This document shows, piece by piece, positions 27,986 through 36,067 of a DNA stretch of 64,000 nt (positions within the stretch are counted from its first letter, which is position 1; each line of letters starts with the position of its first letter). The position numbers and the translations under genes are program-made. The notes under the pieces are model-generated. The model was not told where the DNA came from. It saw only the letters and a program-made list of their open reading frames with translations, and did no database searches. The stretch comes from JAJRVM01 sp963700515. GTDB taxonomy: Bacteria; Planctomycetota; Planctomycetia; Pirellulales; Pirellulaceae. Location: contig CAVOXY010000004.1 of NCBI GenBank assembly GCA_963700515.1, forward strand, positions 1-64,000, read 5' to 3'.

Positions 27986-30064
27986 ATGCACGATATCCGC
28001 CGGCCAATTCGTTTGTTGCGATGGAAAGGGTCTGCACTGCGATGGGGACTGCTGCTACTGGCAGTTGGCATCTCGGGCGATGCAGCCGCCCAGATGCCAC
28101 TTGAACAAGCGTGGCAGCAATTGCCTCAGTACGAGTACGGCCAGGACATGGCAGCTCTCCTGTCCATCGACCGGGCGGTGATCGAGGCGATGAAAATGCC
28201 GGCAAGTCGGTCGGCATGTGCCGCACGTCTGGCCGGGCTGCTTGAATCATCCACTACAACGCTCGCGGCCAAGCAGTACATGTGCTTTCAGCTCCGCCAG
28301 ATCGGCACCGACGCGGAAGTGCCCGTACTGGCCAAGTTACTCGTGAAGGACGATACGGCAGCGATGGCTCGCTTGGCGCTGGAGTCAATTCCGGGAGATG
28401 CTTCGCGGCAGGCCTTGTCCTCGGCCACGACCCAATTGAAGGGTCAGCATCTGATCGGGCTAATCAATTCGCTGGGCAAACGCCGGGAGTCGGCCAGCAT
28501 AGATACCCTGGCAGGCTTGGCGAGTTCCAGTGATGCGGCAATCTGCGCCGCAGCTTGGCGAGCACTCGCCAATATCGATGACGAGCGGGCTGCGGGCCTG
28601 CTGACGGATCAAGCTGCGCAGGCTCCCGATCCCCTTCCGCCGGAACTGGCAGTTCCGCTACTGCGTTGTGCCCAGTCCATGGCTGCCGGCGGCAAACGAG
28701 ATGCTGTCCGGACACTCTACACACGGCTGTCGCAGGAAGGCCAGCTGCCGGCGATGCGTCATGCGGCTCTGGAAGGGCTTTTGTCCCTGCAGCAGAGTGC
28801 ATCTGCCGACACAATCACGGATTGGCTCCTGCAGGACGATGCAGTCACACGTCGTGTTGCCATGGCGCACCTGGAGGCTTTGTCCAGCGAACAACTGGAA
28901 TCGCTCAGTGCGGATATGGCTACTCTGCCGACCTACTGTGTGGTGGCAGTGGTCGAAGTGATGGCCAGGCGAGACAGGACGTCGGTGTTGCCGAAAGTGA
29001 TGGAGCTGGCCGACAGCAGTAATCCTCAGCTCCAGCTGGCCGGGATACGCCTGTTGGGTGCTGTCGCGGACAGCCAGGCAATTGCGCGACTGATTTCCGC
29101 TCTCGGAGCCGACGACGCGGTGGCCGAGGCGGCTAAACAGTCGCTGCAGCAGTTGTCTCGCGATGTGGTGGGACCCGCGTTGCTCAAGGCGTTAGACGAT
29201 GTGTCGTTGCGTTCTGGCGCGGTCGATGTGCTCAAGCGTCTGCGATACTACGAGGCGATCGACCCGCTCGTGGTGTTGGCCACCAGCCGTGATCCGGCGG
29301 TCTACAGCGTTGCCTTGGACGGACTGCGCGGCATTGCCGACCCTGACGAAACGGATCTGTCACGACTGCTGAAATTGCTTCTGCAGACTCCGCCGGGCGT
29401 TCAGCGAGATGAAGCGGAGAAGACCATTGTGATTGTCTGTGGCAAACAGCCTGACGCGGCGATTCGAACCCAGGGAGTTCGCGATCTGGTGGCACGTTTC
29501 ACTGCCACCGAGCGGTTAGCGTGCCTGCCGCTTCTGGGTAGACTGGGAGACCCGCAAGCACTGCCTGTCATCGAGCAGGCTCTGGCCAGTGGGGCTGCCG
29601 ACGAGCAAGAGGCGGCGGTGCGAGCGCTCTGTAACTGGCCCGACGCGAGCGTGGCAGATCGGTTGATGACGATCGTGACGAAGACGGCGGATCCCCGTTT
29701 TCGACGCTGGGCGCTGCGGGCTTATGTGCGAGTGGTTTCGCTACCGAGCCAGCGACCGGACAGCGAAACGCTGGCCATGTTGCAGACGGCCATGCAGCAG
29801 GCCGATGTGCTGGAGGACCAGCAACTGATTATTGAGCGGGCGGGGAGCGTTCGCTCAATGGACAGCGTGACGTGGCTCGCGACCTTCCTCGGCCAGCCGG
29901 ACTTGGCCCAGCAGGCCTGCGGCTCGCTGGTGGAATTGGCCCATCATCGCGAACTGAGGCATCCCAACATGCAGCAGTTCGGTCCGCTACTGGACAAAGT
30001 GGCCGAAATCAGCCGTGACCAACAGATCGTGGAACGTGCCAAGCGGTATCGGCTGGGACTGTGA
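27986..30064 (+). CDS. Secreted HEAT-repeat protein
   Basis: 692 residues. ATG 27986 is chosen because AGGAG lies 7 nt upstream; ATG 27980 would be too close. A signal peptide spans residues 1-38 (LLLLAVGISGDAAAQ). The rest is helical, with repeats typical of HEAT or PBS-lyase-like scaffolds (DTIAGLASSSDAAICAAAWR type, VLPKVMELADSSNPQLQLAG, ARLISALGADDAVAEAAKQS, LVVLATSRDPAVYSVALDGL). No catalytic motif is seen. The gene is about 270 bp after the oxidoreductase and could be transcribed with it or alone. Confidence 0.82.
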   Translation: MHDIRRPIRLLRWKGSALRWGLLLLAVGISGDAAAQMPLEQAWQQLPQYEYGQDMAALLSIDRAVIEAMKMPASRSACAARLAGLLESSTTTLAAKQYMCFQLRQIGTDAEVPVLAKLLVKDDTAAMARLALESIPGDASRQALSSATTQLKGQHLIGLINSLGKRRESASIDTLAGLASSSDAAICAAAWRALANIDDERAAGLLTDQAAQAPDPLPPELAVPLLRCAQSMAAGGKRDAVRTLYTRLSQEGQLPAMRHAALEGLLSLQQSASADTITDWLLQDDAVTRRVAMAHLEALSSEQLESLSADMATLPTYCVVAVVEVMARRDRTSVLPKVMELADSSNPQLQLAGIRLLGAVADSQAIARLISALGADDAVAEAAKQSLQQLSRDVVGPALLKALDDVSLRSGAVDVLKRLRYYEAIDPLVVLATSRDPAVYSVALDGLRGIADPDETDLSRLLKLLLQTPPGVQRDEAEKTIVIVCGKQPDAAIRTQGVRDLVARFTATERLACLPLLGRLGDPQALPVIEQALASGAADEQEAAVRALCNWPDASVADRLMTIVTKTADPRFRRWALRAYVRVVSLPSQRPDSETLAMLQTAMQQADVLEDQQLIIERAGSVRSMDSVTWLATFLGQPDLAQQACGSLVELAHHRELRHPNMQQFGPLLDKVAEISRDQQIVERAKRYRLGL

Positions 30065-30162
30065 AGGTGTTTTTCCGAGGCCAAGCTCACTCGACTACTA
30101 CAGATTCGACAATTGCGGTTTTTCGTAGGCGTTGACGGAAACACGTATGTGGCGGGGACCTA

Positions 30163-30414
30163 TTACGCTCGGTTGATTTCGATCCCGGGCCGGGTCAGGC
30201 CGAGTTGCCGATGCCACCCAACAACGAACCTCGAGGATTCCTCGCGAAGTACTCGGCTAATGGAGAGTTCGTCTGGGTGCGACAGATCGAAGGAACTGGA
30301 TACAGTCTCGCCTGAGGAGCGATGTTGGATGCCGCGAGCAACATCCATTCCCCGTCGACGTAGGGCCTGCACGATCGCATGGACCACGTGAACGTCAGTG
30401 AATCCTCTGAGCAC
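30163..30414 (-). CDS. DUF5615-like PIN-type protein, possibly degenerate
   Basis: A GTG start at 30414 lies 3 nt past the DUF433 stop. FTDVHVVHAIVQALRRRGMDV matches the N-terminus of DUF5615 (PIN-like) proteins that pair with DUF433, but the next part does not show their usual acidic core, so it may be truncated or frameshifted. If functional it would be the toxin half. Confidence 0.4.
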   Translation of the reverse strand: MLRGFTDVHVVHAIVQALRRRGMDVARGIQHRSSGETVSSSFDLSHPDELSISRVLREESSRFVVGWHRQLGLTRPGIEINRA

Positions 30415-30417
30415 CGC

Positions 30418-30747
30418 TCAATCCTTCTGCGATGACTGGTCGCGGACCAACTCCGGATGGTCGCGGCGGAACTGCTCAATCGCGCGGGCCTCGTCGGCGA
30501 CAGCACGCTCAATCTCGGCCCGATGGTCCTCACAATAGGCGAGTGCCGCGTAGACCTGTGCCAGCGTGAGCGTCGGATAGACAGTAGCAGCAATTTCCTC
30601 AGGAGTCATTCCGCCGCGATCGCGTGCCACCATCACGTCGCGCGCTCGGATCCGGTGACCCGCAATGCGCGCTTCGCCACCGAGTAGGCCCGGTGTGTGG
30701 ACGATGTGGGCATATTCAGTTTGCGTAGTATCTGCCTCAGAACCCAT
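30418..30747 (-). CDS. DUF433 antitoxin-like protein
   Basis: 109 residues from ATG 30747 (MGSEADTTQ), which has GAGGAG 7 nt upstream. HTPGLLGGEARIAGHRIRAR is the DUF433 signature and is followed by MTPEEIAATVYPTLTLAQV and a C-terminal helix. DUF433 proteins usually sit next to DUF5615 PIN-like partners and are thought to act as antitoxins. The start of such a partner follows directly, so this is probably the first gene of a two-gene unit. Confidence 0.8.
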   Translation of the reverse strand: MGSEADTTQTEYAHIVHTPGLLGGEARIAGHRIRARDVMVARDRGGMTPEEIAATVYPTLTLAQVYAALAYCEDHRAEIERAVADEARAIEQFRRDHPELVRDQSSQKD

Positions 30748-30777
30748 GCCAATGCTCCTCAGTCTTGAGCTTTCCAT

Positions 30778-31586
30778 ACCATCATATCATCCAGGACACG
30801 GCGCGGCGAGACAAGGGCAAGAGACCAGACAGGTGGTTTGCTACGACTAAACAGGTATCGCTACAAGCAAGATCACGTAACCTCGGTTGCGTGGGAGACA
30901 CGGGGCGTTCGAATTCCCGACAATGACCCGATGACTCGGTCCACGATGCGATCCGTGTCGAATTCCTCGGCGGCTCGACTCCGCACATCCGTTCGATCCA
31001 TCGCCTGAGCCTGCTCAATGGCCTCCAGGTAGACCGCCAGCGCCCGCTCGTCCTCGCCCGTTGCCGCGTGCGCAGACCGGTCACGAGCACACCGTCGTAG
31101 GCGCCCCCGCTCGGACAGATCGTATATCCACCGGCGTCCACAGAGAGGCGGCACCCCGTGCGACTGTGGAGATAGCACGGCGCACGCTCGGGAACCTGGA
31201 CATCAAGGGATGCCATGAAAAGATCATTCCGGACGTGAATGATCCTCCCGCCCGGCTTTGATCGTAGCCTCGCAGACGCTGGCCAGATTCTCGGTACGTA
31301 TCCGCTCGAGGATCCGCCGGGCCTGTCCGCCTGAGAATGGTTCCCTTGCCGATCCAGAATCCTTCCCAGCCGTTTTCGAGCGTAGCTCCAGGCCGGCGAG
31401 TTCCGAATTGCCGTCCGTGTCAGAAGCAAAGTCCCAAGAGCTCGTGATAATGGTACACGCATGAGACAGACTCGGAGGCGGATCATTTCCCCCGGCAGGA
31501 GCGTGGCTCAGCTTTCGGTACCCAGCCGCTCGTTAGGCGATCAGGTGGCCCACACCCGTCCAGACTGGGGCCGGTTTGTCCCAGTA
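30778..31586. other. Gene-poor stretch with a possible gene remnant
   Basis: On the minus strand around 30880-31180 a frame reads EDERALAVYLEAIEQAQAMD and TDRIVDRVIGSLSG. Composition is coding-like but no full-length start or family is seen, so it may be a decayed gene. The remainder has no clear feature. Confidence 0.4.
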
Positions 31587-31662
31587 TTTGTCCCGGTGGC
31601 CGGGACAAACGCAAAACGCTCATCACAAGTAGCTGTCCGGCAGCAATTTGTGACGAGCGTTT
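31587..31662. repeat. Hairpins beside tRNA-Ser
   Basis: TTTGTCCCGG-tgg-CCGGGACAAA (31587-31609) is a perfect 10-bp hairpin, and GTTTGTCCC occurs again just to the left (31574-31582). AAACGCTCATCACAA (31614-31628) and TTGTGACGAGCGTTT (31648-31662) form a second inverted repeat with one mismatch. They lie 3' of the tRNA on its own strand, so they may end tRNA transcription or mark a recombination site. Confidence 0.6.
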
Positions 31663-31672
31663 GGAAATCAAG

Positions 31673-31759
31673 CGGAGAGGGTGGGATTCGAACCCACGAA
31701 CGCCTTTCGACGTTGCTGGTTTTCAAGACCAGTGCGATCGACCACTCTGCCACCTCTCC
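31673..31759 (-). tRNA. tRNA-Ser (anticodon UGA)
   Basis: An 87-nt class II tRNA. The acceptor GGAGAGG pairs with CCTCTCC, the anticodon arm is CTGGTCTTGAAAACCAG (anticodon TGA), a long variable arm follows (CAACGTCGAAAGGCGTTC) and the T arm is GTGGGTTCGAATCCCAC. The discriminator is G and CCA is not encoded. Confidence 0.95.
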
Positions 31760-32099
31760 GGGCACCCACAGTCATGGCCTGCTAGTTGATGACAGTGAGC
31801 GGGTCTGAAAGTTCGTCAATTCGGTCTGGTCATCGCTGGAAAACGTGACCGTGCTTCACAACTGCCGCTATCCACCACTCGGCGGAAGGAAGTGCAACTG
31901 CCGCGGGGGGGGCAGGTGCATGGAATCGTCTAAATATGATAGCAAACATGCTGATTTCTGCCAGACGTGATTTGGCTCGAGTTGTTCTGCGAGTGTTCCG
32001 ATCACCGCAGCCCATTTGGCCCTCAGCGTGGGGCCCCGGAGTTACGCGACAGGCATGCTGCTCAAACAGCCTGATTCGTATTTCCTGAAACGACGGGCC

Positions 32100-32492
32100 T
32101 TATGCTGGTTTAATCACCGTCAGTCCCGGCACTCGGCTGAAATGGCGGGTGTTGAACGTCGCGACTACATGGCCTCGTTCCAGTGCCGTGGCTGCCACGA
32201 TCAAATCGTAATAGCCGATCATTGTGCCGACGGTTTCCAGTTGTGCCCACAGCCGAGCGTGCTCGTAGGCAGTTTGCTCCGTGTACGGCACGATCGGCAG
32301 CACCGACAGGATCGCATTCAGATACTGCTCCCGCTTGGTACGTTGGCGTCCCTTCCCTCGTACAACACCATGCCACAATTCGGCGACAGTGATAGCTGCC
32401 ACTTCGAATTCGTCATCCTGTCGTGCGCTGACCCAGGCGGGCAGATCAAATGTGCCTTTTTCGCCACGAATAATCACGTCGGTGTCGAGCAT
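32100..32492 (-). CDS. vapC: VapC-type PIN-domain toxin
   Basis: About 130 residues. PIN ribonuclease motifs are MLDTDVIIRG, AITVAELWHGV, YYDLIVAATAL and ATFNTRHFSRV, giving the usual acidic metal-binding cluster. The start is placed at ATG 32492, which overlaps the antitoxin stop (TAATG); ATG 32501 is an alternative. It is second in the operon after the Phd-like antitoxin and probably translationally coupled to it. RNA target unknown. Confidence 0.88.
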   Translation of the reverse strand: MLDTDVIIRGEKGTFDLPAWVSARQDDEFEVAAITVAELWHGVVRGKGRQRTKREQYLNAILSVLPIVPYTEQTAYEHARLWAQLETVGTMIGYYDLIVAATALERGHVVATFNTRHFSRVPGLTVIKPA

Positions 32493-32764
32493 TATTGCCA
32501 TTTGTCGCTGGGAGCTTTCAACTTCTTGCGGGCGGCCTGCAAGTCGCGATTCCATGCGCGTGCCTCGGCCTCCGAGAGCTCGGTCGAAGCCAACGCCTCA
32601 GCCAAGTCGCTGCCACGGCAGACCGGCTCCCCGGCCGGTACCAACCGCGCAAACGGGATGCCATTTTTCAACAGCACAAAGGTCTGGTTCTGATAATGGG
32701 CGCGATTCACGCAATCCGCAAAACTGCGGGCGGCTTCCGTGACGGTAATGATGGTTTCACTCAT
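32492..32764 (-). CDS. Phd/YefM-family antitoxin
   Basis: 90 residues beginning MSETIITVTEAARSFADCVN, the Phd/YefM DNA-binding fold, then FVLLKNGIPFARLVPAGEP. The acidic-helical C-terminus (STELSEAEARAWNRDLQAA) should wrap the toxin. It is first in the pair, and a palindrome 8-22 nt upstream of the start suggests autorepression. Confidence 0.88.
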   Translation of the reverse strand: MSETIITVTEAARSFADCVNRAHYQNQTFVLLKNGIPFARLVPAGEPVCRGSDLAEALASTELSEAEARAWNRDLQAARKKLKAPSDKWQ

Positions 32765-32771
32765 AAAATCA

Positions 32772-32786
32772 GATTATCATATAATC
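32772..32786. promoter_or_regulatory. Operator-like palindrome of the toxin-antitoxin operon
   Basis: GATTAT-cat-ATAATC is a perfect 6-bp inverted repeat in an AT-rich leader just upstream of the antitoxin ATG. Type II antitoxins usually bind such a site to repress their own operon. Confidence 0.65.
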
Positions 32787-32916
32787 GTCGATGCCCTGTC
32801 AAGTATTGGGCGGGGATGCTGAACATTACTTCAGCCAGCACGAGCAGGGCTAAACTCCTCCGAATTCTCGGCCGTGACGCGGCCCGCGCAGCTCAGGAAA
32901 TACCTTGGAGTACTTT

Positions 32917-33927
32917 TTACCTGGAAGCGCTCTTGGGTGGCGTCGTTTCGGCAGGCGGCGGAGTCGTGACTGCCATGTCGCCAGCGGGCTTGTTCTTCGG
33001 CTCGGTTTTGGCTGGAGCCAGCTTCGGCTTCGTGGCAGCCCATTTGTTGTAGTACGCGTTAAGGAGGGGAACGAACTCTTCGGTTGCCTTGCGATTCCCG
33101 GTCGCTGCAGGGTGGTCGTCGCCATCACTGGGATAATAGAGCGTGTTACCACCTCGGTTGCAGATGTACTCCACCTTGCCAGCGCGTATCCGGTGATGGT
33201 TGTTGGGGCCTGTCAGCACATTGTAGAAATCAAATACGGCCACGTTGCTGCCGCGGTAACTGGCCAGCCAGTCCTGTACAAGCCACTTGTTCAGCGCGCG
33301 AGCGTTGGCGGCGCAGGTGCCATCCTGCACGGGAGGAGCGGTGACGACGACGAACAATTTGTCCGGCCGCGTGGTGAAGTAGGCAAGCAGCTCGTTGTAA
33401 ATTGCCTTCGCGTTGGCGACCGACAGGCCTTCTCCTCGAGCTGGTGCATCGGTCGGCTGGCCTTCCAGGTTCGAGTTGGGAAAACAGGATTTGAACACCA
33501 CGATTTCGTTATCGCCCCCCGGATCAGCCGCGCCGCGCGTGTACTCGCAGTGCTGCTCATTTTCGCGATAGAGCGCCTGCAGGTACTCACCGCTCTGCCG
33601 GCCCGTAAACCACTCTGGCCAGTCGGTGATGTCAGTGCGATCTCCGATGCCATTGGGGCCCCAACCGTAATTGGTATCGCTGACAAAGTAGTTGCTGTCG
33701 GCCAACGCCTTTCCGAGGCCCCCGTTTGAATCGGCCAACCAGTTCTCACCGCAGGAGTGATGAATGAACACCAGTTTGACCGTCTGCCGCGGATGTTGCG
33801 CGTCAGGTATTGGTGCCTGTGAGCGCAGAGAGCAGCCGACCAGCACGCCGGCTACTGACGCCAGCAGGGCCACGCAGCCCCCACCAAATCGACCTGCCAA
33901 CATTGCATGGCGCGAAACGCTCGGCAT
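32917..33927 (-). CDS. Lipoprotein, possible SGNH-hydrolase-like
   Basis: 336 residues. The signal peptide ends in a lipobox (GVLVGC, Cys near residue 32), so it should be anchored in a membrane. The start ATG has AGGAGCAGGATC. Core motifs are FIHHSCGENWLADSN, EIVVFKSCFPNSN, LFVVVTAPPVQDGT and YPSDGDDHPAATGN, suggesting a Ser-Asp-His esterase-like fold, though a canonical GDSL block is absent. The last 40 residues are a Lys/Pro/Thr-rich tail. Function is a guess from motifs. Confidence 0.65.
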   Translation of the reverse strand: MPSVSRHAMLAGRFGGGCVALLASVAGVLVGCSLRSQAPIPDAQHPRQTVKLVFIHHSCGENWLADSNGGLGKALADSNYFVSDTNYGWGPNGIGDRTDITDWPEWFTGRQSGEYLQALYRENEQHCEYTRGAADPGGDNEIVVFKSCFPNSNLEGQPTDAPARGEGLSVANAKAIYNELLAYFTTRPDKLFVVVTAPPVQDGTCAANARALNKWLVQDWLASYRGSNVAVFDFYNVLTGPNNHHRIRAGKVEYICNRGGNTLYYPSDGDDHPAATGNRKATEEFVPLLNAYYNKWAATKPKLAPAKTEPKNKPAGDMAVTTPPPAETTPPKSASR

Positions 33928-34430
33928 GATCCTGCTCCTATCACGAGACTGGCGGCAGCCTGCTGCGACTGATTCTGTTGGACAAATGATGGTCTAGTGG
34001 ACCCGACTACTCGGGCGAACACTTCATCCGTCGCAAACACGCATGGCGCCAATTATCACCGATATCTCGCTGTGAGGGAAATATCTGTCTCCTGATTGCG
34101 TTACTGCAATAGACGTTCGTTCGGCTTTTGCGAAACTGCAATATTACGCGTGATTCTTGTGTTTGCAGGCCACTGGCGACGAGGCGAGAGATCCCACTTT
34201 TTCCGAGGCTTCATCGTCGCCTCCGCGTTGGCGTAAACCGGGTCCTTCAGGGGTGTTCGGCGCACTCGACAGGAAACGGTCGGCCAAGCCGCAGCAATTC
34301 GGCGAATCTTCAATAAGTTCCGGGCTGTGCTGTTCCGATACTTCCAAGGGAGACGATTGTAGCGCCTGTATGGATTGGCGCGAGAAATCGCTCCGGTACC
34401 TAGCTTCAGAAAGTGAAGGATGGCAGGCTC
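33928..34430. other. Divergent intergenic region
   Basis: It lies between the lipoprotein (minus strand) and the secreted hypothetical (plus strand). No open frame is convincing and no strong hairpin or repeat was seen. It probably carries both promoters. Confidence 0.5.
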
Positions 34431-35477
34431 ATGAAACGCACTTTTCTGCTGATCGGCGTGGGGATCGCGAGTATCATCGGACTGCAGGCTACCCCCGTTA
34501 GGGGGCAGGCTGTAGTTCCCGGTACGGGCAAGGAGATCGACTATGTCGGGGACAATTTTGAAGATCCCGACTGGCAATATGTCCGCAAGGGCCCCAAGAG
34601 TTCTCGCGAAATCGACGGACAAACTCGGTCTCCGATGGGGTATTCAGCGAACCGCCGCTGGTTTGAGGGCCCCGAGCGGGGTGATCCCGACCTGTTGAAA
34701 GTGATTCCCACGCCTGAGAACGGACTGCCGGGCAGCGAATATGCTCTGCTGATGCGGACGCTGCATTCGGGTGTGCCGGGGCGGAATACGTATGACGTAC
34801 AGCAGGACGATCTGATTGTGGACTGTATTTCGCGGCTGGGAACGGGGATCAGGCCGTCCGAGACGCCCAACTGCGTGGTACGCGTGTATCTGCCGCCGGC
34901 CGAGCAGTGGGAAAACCGATCGGGCCCGCAGTTCGGCTTCCGCATCGGTCTCTCCGCGACCACGCAGAAACAGCGAGAAGGCCTGTTCGCCTTCGGCACG
35001 GAAACCACCAGCGAACCATATTGGCCAGGGATGTGGATCCACTTCCGCAGCGAAGGTGACCGCAAAGTGGAGAAGGACTCGGCCTTCATCAAAGTGCGTG
35101 GCGATCGCCTGGGACGCGATTTTCAGGTGCTTGAAATTGAGCAGTTCGGCTGGTGGACGCTCGGCATGTCGGTCACCGGCGACGGCATGGTTCATTACTA
35201 CGCGCATGCCGGCGTTGAGCCCCTGACCGCCAAAGACCACATCACGTCGCAGTATCCGTATGGCTTTCGTGCCGAACAGTTCCGCACGTTCTTCTTCAAT
35301 GTCTGCAATCGCAACGACGGCAAGTCGTGGTCGACGCCATTCGTGATCGATGATCCGCAGCTCTTCCTGGTGAACGCCAGTCGTATCAACTCGATTGTCG
35401 AACGAAAAGAACAGCGGACACGCAGTACGACGGCCAAGAGCAACAAGAGCAGCCAGAGCACGACCCGCAAGCGGTGA
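34431..35477 (+). CDS. Secreted hypothetical protein, basic Ser/Thr-rich tail
   Basis: 348 residues from ATG 34431 (MKRTFLLIGVGIAS), with GGCAGG upstream. The signal peptide is cleaved near VRGQA. The body has many aromatic and Gly residues, with DYVGDNFEDPDWQYV and VVRVYLPPAEQWENRSG, and may be a beta-sandwich; no family is recognised. The C-terminal 30 residues are Lys/Arg/Ser/Thr-rich (TTAKSNKSSQSTTRKR), possibly wall- or polyanion-binding. Likely planctomycete-specific. Confidence 0.75.
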   Translation: MKRTFLLIGVGIASIIGLQATPVRGQAVVPGTGKEIDYVGDNFEDPDWQYVRKGPKSSREIDGQTRSPMGYSANRRWFEGPERGDPDLLKVIPTPENGLPGSEYALLMRTLHSGVPGRNTYDVQQDDLIVDCISRLGTGIRPSETPNCVVRVYLPPAEQWENRSGPQFGFRIGLSATTQKQREGLFAFGTETTSEPYWPGMWIHFRSEGDRKVEKDSAFIKVRGDRLGRDFQVLEIEQFGWWTLGMSVTGDGMVHYYAHAGVEPLTAKDHITSQYPYGFRAEQFRTFFFNVCNRNDGKSWSTPFVIDDPQLFLVNASRINSIVERKEQRTRSTTAKSNKSSQSTTRKR

Positions 35478-35499
35478 GCATCGTCTGACAACGCACAGC

Positions 35500-35534
35500 C
35501 TGACACCTGACACCTGACACCTGACGCACGACGC
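35500..35534 (+). repeat. Heptamer array CTGACAC
   Basis: Three CTGACAC units followed by CTGACGC and ACGACGC. Confidence 0.8.
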
Positions 35535-35538
35535 ATAA

Positions 35539-35568
35539 CGCTCAACGTTTCCATCGGAACGTTGAGCG
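35539..35568 (+). terminator. Perfect 11-bp hairpin after the secreted hypothetical
   Basis: CGCTCAACGTT and AACGTTGAGCG around an 8-nt loop. There is only a short T run further on (TGCTTTAG), so the hairpin is clear but termination is less certain. Confidence 0.65.
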
Positions 35569-35907
35569 TGTGCTTTAGTGGGGCTTCAGGATTTCTCGCT
35601 GTCGAAACGTAGGCGCGCGACCATATTGAAGTCAGCAACATGCGAACACCCAGGCCGTTAGCGGGCGGGCACTTTCCTTCCCCTTGGCGAGCGGCTGAGT
35701 CGGGGGCCAACGTGTTTGCCGCTTAATCTCGCTGGTAATTCCTGCCATGAAGAACCCGGCAGAGCCTCTCTTTGAGACGACCCTATTGGGTGTCCCCTTT
35801 GGATGGGGTACGGACCGATTCTCGAGTTCTTTCCTGGCGGGATTCTGGACGGCACTCGATGCACGTCATAGGATGGGCGGCTGAGCGGGCGGCCTGCATT
35901 CCGCAAT

Positions 35908-35988
35908 ACTCCAACACTCCAACACTCCATTACTCCATTACTCCATACTCCATACTCCAACACTCCAATACTCCAACACTCCAACTCC
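35908..35988 (+). repeat. Octamer array ACTCCAAC/ACTCCATT
   Basis: About ten units, mostly 8 bp with two of 7 bp, starting just after GCATTCCGCAAT. The rest of 35569-36067 shows no gene. Confidence 0.85.
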
Positions 35989-36067
35989 GTCGTACCACTC
36001 TGCTGGTGGCCGCGAGGCCACGTCAAAGCTAGTGCAACGCAACTACTTCTTGCCGAGGAGACGTTCC

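Noticed and set aside
35908..35988. Iteron-like replication origin
   Set aside because: Octamers are not DnaA boxes, and the same kind of array occurs at many other intergenic sites.
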